Shown: piece by piece, positions 58,062 to 64,000 of the stretch
Layout: the number at the start of each line of letters is the position of its first letter
Position numbering within the stretch: position 1 is the first letter of the stretch
Source of the DNA: Labyrinthula sp. Ha
Taxonomy: Eukaryota > Sar > Bigyra > Labyrinthulida > Labyrinthulaceae
Assembly (NCBI GenBank): GCA_015227615.1
Contig: JAALGZ010000002.1
Location: 2,294,001-2,358,000 of the forward strand
Length of the DNA stretch: 64,000 nucleotides
Reading direction: 5' to 3'
Translations under genes and position numbers: made by a program
Notes under the pieces: generated by a model
The model's database searches: none
What the model was told of the DNA's origin: nothing
What the model saw: only the letters and a program-made list of their open reading frames with translations

Positions 58062-61000
58062 TCAGTTTAGGTCCTCATTGTAGACATTTTCGTGTAAAAT
58101 CAAATGTTTCTGCACTTCCTCCACTTCAGAAAAACAAAAAGCACTCAATTCGTGTTTACAGCACACCAATTCGTCAAAACCTTTATTGTAAAACACAAAA
58201 GCTTTCTGATTATTATCAAACTTCTCGCACCATTGCGCAAAGTCAGCACCATCTGCTCCATCCCATGGACGTCTTAAATTGTGTTCTATAGCGTGGATTC
58301 TACCTTTAACCCGTATGAAGTGTTCCAAACAAAAACAAAGTTTTTCGCTAAATGAGTCACGAACCTCGGCTTTCCATCTGGACTCAGTATACTTCAGCTG
58401 TTTTTCTTTTAAGACATTTATTTTATTCGAAAGATCTGAAGTCTCGCTCAAGATCTTTGTATATAGCTGCTTCATTGTCTCAAGCTCAATTTCAGCATCC
58501 TCAATTGAGCTAAACCCATGGGTATAGTGGTTTTTACCCACTGATAAATTTGCAACACGCTTTTCTAATGCAGTGAGTTCCTTCTTTGTTTCTTTAAGAT
58601 CTATGTTAGCTTGGTTTAATTCCAACGTAAATGAAAGTTTCTTTTTCTCCACATTATTCCTCTCATGTCTAACTTTCTTCTGAATTTTTTTCCGAAAAGA
58701 CTCGGTCCCTTCCCATTGTAAAAGTTTTTTCTTCAGTATTAGCTTCGATTCGTGCTGTATTTCTTCTTCTTCTTCTCTTCTTTCATCTTCCTCTTCAGAA
58801 AGGATTAATTTACGTATCAATAAAGCAGGACTAGCACAATTATTCTCTAACAAAGTTTCATGCTTTTCCAGATTCTTCTTTGCCACTTGAAGTCTTTTTT
58901 GTAAAACATCTTCTCCTTCAGTTCCATTAACTTTCATGTATTCTGCTTGCAAAGTTTCAACCTCGGTTCTACATAAAGAGATCAGTTCCTCTTTAAGTTT
59001 TCTCTTCTTGAATAAAATTTCAGCTTCATTAGGCTTTTCCTTAAAAGTTGCTAGTTCGTTCCAATAGCTTGGTTTATTCATTGATGGGAACTCACAATAC
59101 TTTGCAGCATCTTCAACCAGCTCACGAGTTAACTCAATTTGCCTTTCATTGCACAAAAACTCATTTTCACAGCTTCCTTCTGTTTCATTAAAAATATTAA
59201 GTTGTTTTTCAAGTTTACGATAAACACTATATGGCTCCTCTTCTGAGCTATGGTGGACATGCTCTTTCATAGAGTTAATCTTAAAAAAGTGAAAAAAAGT
59301 TGCAATGTCAATAGCAAAGTACTCAACATTCTCTCTCATAACCTTGTGATTAAAAAAAGCCGCTGAAATAACTGGCTTCTTTTTTTCTTGTATTAGTTTT
59401 CTATTTTGTTTTTCTACCGAAATCAAGTTTGAGTTGATTTTTCGTACACAGGCTTGTCTGACTGAGATTAGTCTTTTCTCCCTTTGACCTACCAGATCCT
59501 GTACTAAAGATTTTAGTGTCTTTTTAGTATGTTTCCAAAAGTTTCCATTTATCATCAGATTAGCTCGATCCTCAAAACTGCGCAAGTCGCTAAGATTCAA
59601 ATATCCATAACCGCCAACAAATATGCTATCTAATTTAGGTGAAAAATTTTTCTCACACAAGAGAAAGTTGTTCTCTTCAAGTAAAGATTTTAGCTTTTGA
59701 TGTCTAGTATATCTTACCTTACAATAACGCAGAATCAGAGAACACTCCAAAACCTCTAAATCAACAGGAGGTGAAATAATATTCGGGTTGTTTGCATACT
59801 TAAGACTTGACAAATTTTGAAGTTTATATAATGAGTGACAAACCTCATATATATTATTATGCGAAATGTTTAAAAATTTTAATTTTTCTAACTTGCTTAT
59901 TTCCTCAGGTATTTTCGAAATATTGTTTTTCATTAGGTTTAGTGTAGCCAATCTTGTTAAACGAAATATTTCTTCTGGAATATCTGATATTTTCAAATAC
60001 GATAAATTTAACTCTGTCAGTGTTAAGCTTAGTTTACTCAGATAATCATCCTGAAAAAAGAACTCATTTTGTTTTGATATATCTAACTTGATCATCGGAC
60101 AACTCATTGTAAATAAGGTATCTATCTTTTGAAAAGAACAAATCTTGTTGTCAGAACAGTTAAATACTTTCAGTTTTTCCAAAACGTAATTCTGGTGCGA
60201 AACTGAATCTAGTTTATTACCTTCAATATTCAAGGATATTAAACAAGGACACTGAAGTTGCGAAAGGTTTCTTATTCTATTTCTCTGCAAGTTTAAAGTT
60301 TTTAACTTTGAATATTTTATTCGTTTACAATCCTCAAATAGATTAGATATTTGATTAAAAGACATGTCCAAACTTTCTAGGTTTATGCATTTCAATAGTT
60401 TCGAATCAAAGCTTCTAATATAATTGTAGGACAAATTGAGCTCCAAAAGTTGTTCACATTTCAGAAAATGAGGATTAAAAATTTGTTGTGGTACCTCGTA
60501 TAAAGAAAAATTTTGTACGGAAAGCCTATCAGAAGAATAAGTTACAACATCCGTCACTGCTTTATCTTGCAAGAGTAAAGAACAGTCTAATTTACTCTCT
60601 AAGTTTCTCGAAATGGGAGAGCCCAGTTTCTCAAGTAAATGTAAATCTTCTAAGTTCGTTTTTATTTCCTTTGTTTGTTTCTTTGGGTCAATATTCCATT
60701 CCCCAAGCTGTTGGTATTTTTTACTTAGTTTGTTATCAACAATATTTAATCTAACAAGATTCGGTAAACTATAGAGTTTTAATGGCAGCTTCTCAAGTTT
60801 ATTAGATGCTAGATCCAAGACTTCCAAAGAATTTATTTCGCACAATGTTTCTGGTATTTCCTCCAATTCATTACTACTTAAATAGAGTTCTCTTATTTTT
60901 TTTAAGTTATTCATTGCAGCTGGCAATTGTACTAACTTATTGTTGGAAAGTTTTAAATAGAGCAATTCTTTCAGATTACACATGGTGAGACCAAGTTGTT

Positions 61001-62148
61001 CAATGCAATTGAATGATAGATCAAGTTTTTTTAAATGAACCAAGTTTTTTAAACTATTCGGTATGTGTTTCAGATAGTTGTAAGAGAGGTTTATTTCTTC
61101 GAGTGATTTCAAATTACCAAAAAGGTCGCATTGTCTTGGTATAGGAGTAAATAAATAAAGATCAAGAGTAGAATCAAACTGTTCACTCTTCAGAAGAAGA
61201 TCTTTTTCATACTCATTCCCAACAAAATAATAACCAGATAGTTTATTAATAAAATAAACAACCCAATCATTATTATTTTCAAAACAGTTCACCGAAAATA
61301 TAGGTTGTTTCTGTCTAATAAGTTCATTTCGATATAAATTAAGATGAGAACCAATTTCAAGTTTCTCCTTTGTATAGTCAGAATAAAATTCTTTCAAACT
61401 GTTCTTCCTCGAGACCTTTTTTTTGGAAGATCCCTCTTTTCTAATTGAGGAATAAACTGGTCGCTTTAATACATTGGTTAGATTAGAAAGTATTTCGGTG
61501 TACGTGGAATAATCGTTTGAGTAACATAATTTCTCAGGTTCAGGAGGACAAAACAGAGTGATTAAACTGTTTCGTGAAGCATTTAGAATTCTTAGGCTTT
61601 TCAACTTTGTAAAAGAGCCTTCAAAGTATGAAAGTTGATTAACGCTCAAATCAAGCTCCTGTAGATGAACCAACTAAAATTAAGCATACTAGAAAAGTAC
61701 TCTCTGAATCCCATGAGGAAGTATTTTTAGAGAATTTACGTCTAGTTGTAATTTTTGCAAGTTCTTGAGTTCTAATAATGGACTGATTTCAGGAATACTT
61801 TCTAGTTGATTTTTGGACAAGTTAAGCCAAACAACGTTTGGAGTACTCTTTAAAAACCCTGGTGGATATTTAAACTTATTATTTGCGAAACTTAGTTTCT
61901 TTACTTCTTTAAATTTTTGGTCATGTTTCCTTGTTTTCTGCTTAACTTCATTTATCAAACAATTTCCGCAAAAACTTACCGAGTTGATACTTTTATTTCC
62001 CGATAGGAAGCGAAAAACTAAAGCTAAATTTTAAAAACTACATACCTGAATCAGGAATGAAATCCATTCCTAGCCACTCAATAGATAAACATCCAGAATG
62101 TGCAGCTACAAGAAATATCTTTTCGAATCTTATTTCTTTTTCCGACAT
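58062..62148 (-). CDS. Large leucine-rich repeat protein with C-terminal coiled coil
   Basis: Three exons (62046-62148, 61701-62017, 58062-61673, minus strand) with 28-nt (62018-62045) and 27-nt (61674-61700) introns give 1343 residues. The second intron lies inside a leucine-rich repeat, and its removal restores LPHGIQRLVHLQELDLSVNQL-type periodicity. Repeats of the LxxLxxLxLxxN type run from about residue 55 to 780, interrupted near residues 180-300 by a non-repeat basic segment (SSKKKVSRKNSLKE). They include many LPxxLxxLxxLxxLDLSxN units typical of Ras-group or Shoc2-like LRRs. From about 890 the protein is charged, and a long coiled coil (rich in EEEE and KKK) covers about 1040-1290. No membrane span, kinase or GTPase domain is seen. 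It is probably an intracellular scaffold. It is convergent with the kinase/armadillo gene, 203 bp apart. Confidence 0.88.
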
Positions 62149-62253
62149 TTTATCATCTCTAAACGATCAAAAAACAAGTCAACAAAAATAGTTAAAAATA
62201 ATAGAAAAAAAACAACAATCTAACAACTTAATAAATAAAAAGAAATAACTCCT

Positions 62254-63361
62254 CTATACAAGCAAAAATTGACTATTATCATCTTCCAAAGGACAATCCA
62301 TTTGCACTTGAAAATGAACTTCTTCTCTCGTGTCTGAAACAGCACGAATATAACTAAGCAAAGGATACCGAACACCATTAACATAAGTTGTAACCCTGGT
62401 CCAACAAGCTCCATACTTTCCCAAATAAGGTGTTACTATTCGCATTAAATTAAGAAATTCAGTAATGGATCTTGTTATTCCGCCTCCATGCTGCAAATTC
62501 CCAAATATTTTCTCAGCACATTCATCTTTATACATAATTTCTTTTGTTTGGAAATTTATCACATGTAATCCAATTGGCATATCTTTTCTAAAAAAACACT
62601 GAGATATATCTGGAAGAACAAAAGTTTCATTAAAGTATCGTGATTTTTCTGCAGCATGTCTTAGTAAATATGTCACAGCTGGACCAAAAAAAGATATATT
62701 ATGTTTCTCAGCTGCAGTTTTAAAAGCTAGTAAATCAGTTTTATGTACATTAATTTCTCTACTTAATACGTCCAGTTCATCCCCAGATACTAAAGAAGTT
62801 ATTTTTGGAATTGTATCTATTCTTCCAAACTAAAAAGTAAACTTAAAAACTTTCTACCTGAGTTATAATTTGCTGGTTTTCTTTATCGGTTTTCTTGTTT
62901 TCATGAAACCCATATGGAGCTTCATAACCTGTTATCCAAATCCCTTTCTTGTTTTTCCTGAATGTTTTTTTCTTTCCAGAAATTGGCTCGAAACAGTCAA
63001 CAGGAAATCCATCTGCATCAGTTTTTCTCAGACTACTCAAAAGTTCTTGTTCAACATCCTCCGGAAAAGGAATTCTGTCATCAGCCCCACTAAAAAGTAA
63101 GAAAGGGATCCCAAAAAAACTAAGCTAGGTAAATAGCGTTTAAAAAGCATATAAGATAGTTTTTACCGTAGATGAGCGCATAAAGTTCTTCGAAAAGATG
63201 GTAAAGGCTGCTTTAACTTTTTTAATCTGCTACTAACCCAAAGGTTAAAACAATCTTTTGATATAATATTAACTTCCTTGAGTTCCTAAAACAGTAAGAT
63301 TACATACTAGAGAGAATACTTTGTTCTCCGTACGCTTTATGAACAGTTTGAATAGTTGCAT
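62254..63361 (-). CDS. PAS-like domain protein, multi-exon, N-terminus uncertain
   Basis: The 3' half is firm: an exon at 62254-62829 joins through a 28-nt phase-0 intron (62830-62857) to an exon at 62858-63119. The 5' half is a proposal. A 47-nt intron (63120-63166), an exon at 63167-63285 and a 22- or 34-nt intron lead to an ATG at 63361. These sizes fall outside the usual 27-31 nt. The C-terminal 120 residues look like a PAS fold: MPIGLHVINFQTKEIMYKDE, then AEKIFGN, and YIRAVSDTREEVHFQVQMDCP. Upstream is a basic segment KKKTFRKNKKGIWITGYEAPYG that could bind nucleic acid. A sensor or signalling role is possible; no ligand residue can be named. It is on the same strand as, and 105 bp upstream of, the LRR gene. 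Confidence 0.6.
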
Positions 63362-64000
63362 TGAAGTGAGTCTATGGTTTCTAATCTTTTCTTCCATACT
63401 TCGAAAGCCGTTTTGTTTTTTTTTTCCTAGCTATGAAAATTTTTATTATGAACTAATCTAAAATCTCTCCCTTGGCTTTTTCAGTAGTTTACAGTTTGAG
63501 ATGTTTTTTGGGGAGAATGAAAATGAGATTTATCGAGAATCGAGAGTTAAAACTCGGTAACGAGAATGATTCTTGAAACAAACTTATCATTTCTTTCTAC
63601 AAGAGAACAGTGAAAGTTATAGCTTGATGAGTGGCTATTTTAGAGGTTTATTTGAAGTAAATGACTTTTATATTACTCTAAGCCTTTATAAAATGGATTA
63701 AGAGTTTGATTAGATAAAGTAAATGATAACGATTTTCGGAATCTAGGACGTACTAAACCATTTCCGCACGTAACTCAACTATACTCACGTAGAACAAGGT
63801 TCTCAGTGCATCTAAGAATAATTAAAGCTTAGGCAGTGGAATTCACAGAAAGTATTATTTTCTCCCGGCTAAATATGTGATATTTCATACCTGCTATCAC
63901 TGGCAGGCATCATAATTGATGAAATTTATCAATAATTACGTAATAACTGTTTTGATTCTGATTATCAATAAGATAAATGGGATTTTGAGTTCTATCAAGC
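63362..64000. other. Gene-free right edge
   Basis: No coding frame or RNA gene is visible in these last 640 bases. They probably hold the promoter of the PAS-like gene and part of the next spacer. Confidence 0.45.

Noticed and set aside
57992-58291. 99-codon plus-strand frame at the end of the LRR gene
   Set aside because: It overlaps the 3' coding end of the LRR gene in antisense, and its content mirrors that gene's coiled-coil tail.
1-64000. tRNA, rRNA or CRISPR features
   Set aside because: No cloverleaf with a GTTCRA-type loop, no rRNA core sequence and no regularly spaced repeats were noticed on either strand; a covariance-model scan was not possible.

Overview
This is AT-rich eukaryotic DNA from a protist. 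The evidence is a eukaryotic ribosomal protein (L15e), a small-subunit processome factor (Utp14), a mitochondrial-type GCK-domain protein, a LINE retrotransposon and a mariner-type transposon. The most telling trait is intron size. Thirteen introns of only 27-31 nt, all GT...TAG, can be read directly because they restore reading frames in recognisable or paralogous proteins. Ultra-short introns of about 30 nt are known from Blastocystis-like stramenopiles and a few other protists. The base composition is more AT-rich than I would expect for Blastocystis, so I leave the species open. Standard stop codons are used (TAA, TAG and TGA all end genes).

Layout: genes sit in tight islands separated by multi-kilobase stretches where I see no gene. 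Island 1 (1.2-5.3 kb) has a ribosome-biogenesis flavour: a small basic protein, an unknown protein overlapping it by one base, RPL15 on the other strand, and UTP14 divergent from RPL15. Island 2 (10.2-13.2 kb) has an AlkB-like protein without iron ligands, a mitochondrial GCK protein and an unknown. Island 3 (16.3-23.6 kb) has two multi-pass membrane proteins (one with an EGF-like N-terminus), an unknown all-helical protein, a lipid-anchored disordered protein and a Whirly-like DNA-binding protein. A decayed mariner element with 110-bp inverted ends lies at 25.2-26.7 kb. Island 4 (29.5-31.6 kb) has three genes, two of them small, each with two 30-31 nt introns. After a 7.8-kb gap comes a tail-to-tail pair of armadillo-like paralogs (39.4-43.3 kb), then weak candidate genes, a 501-bp MITE-like element at 45 kb, and a LINE at about 50.1-54.0 kb. 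The window ends with a third paralog carrying an N-terminal helical domain and a kinase-like domain (54.7-57.9 kb), a 1343-residue leucine-rich-repeat/coiled-coil protein on the minus strand, and a multi-exon PAS-like gene.

Several convergent genes end one base apart. At several genes an ATTACC-containing motif, best TGCATTACC, lies 17-110 bp before the start codon and may be a core promoter element. The most interesting protein system is the three-member family: one copy fuses a helical N-terminal domain and a degenerate protein kinase to the shared armadillo-like module, an arrangement that invites comparison with MLKL-type executioner pseudokinases. This comparison is inference only.
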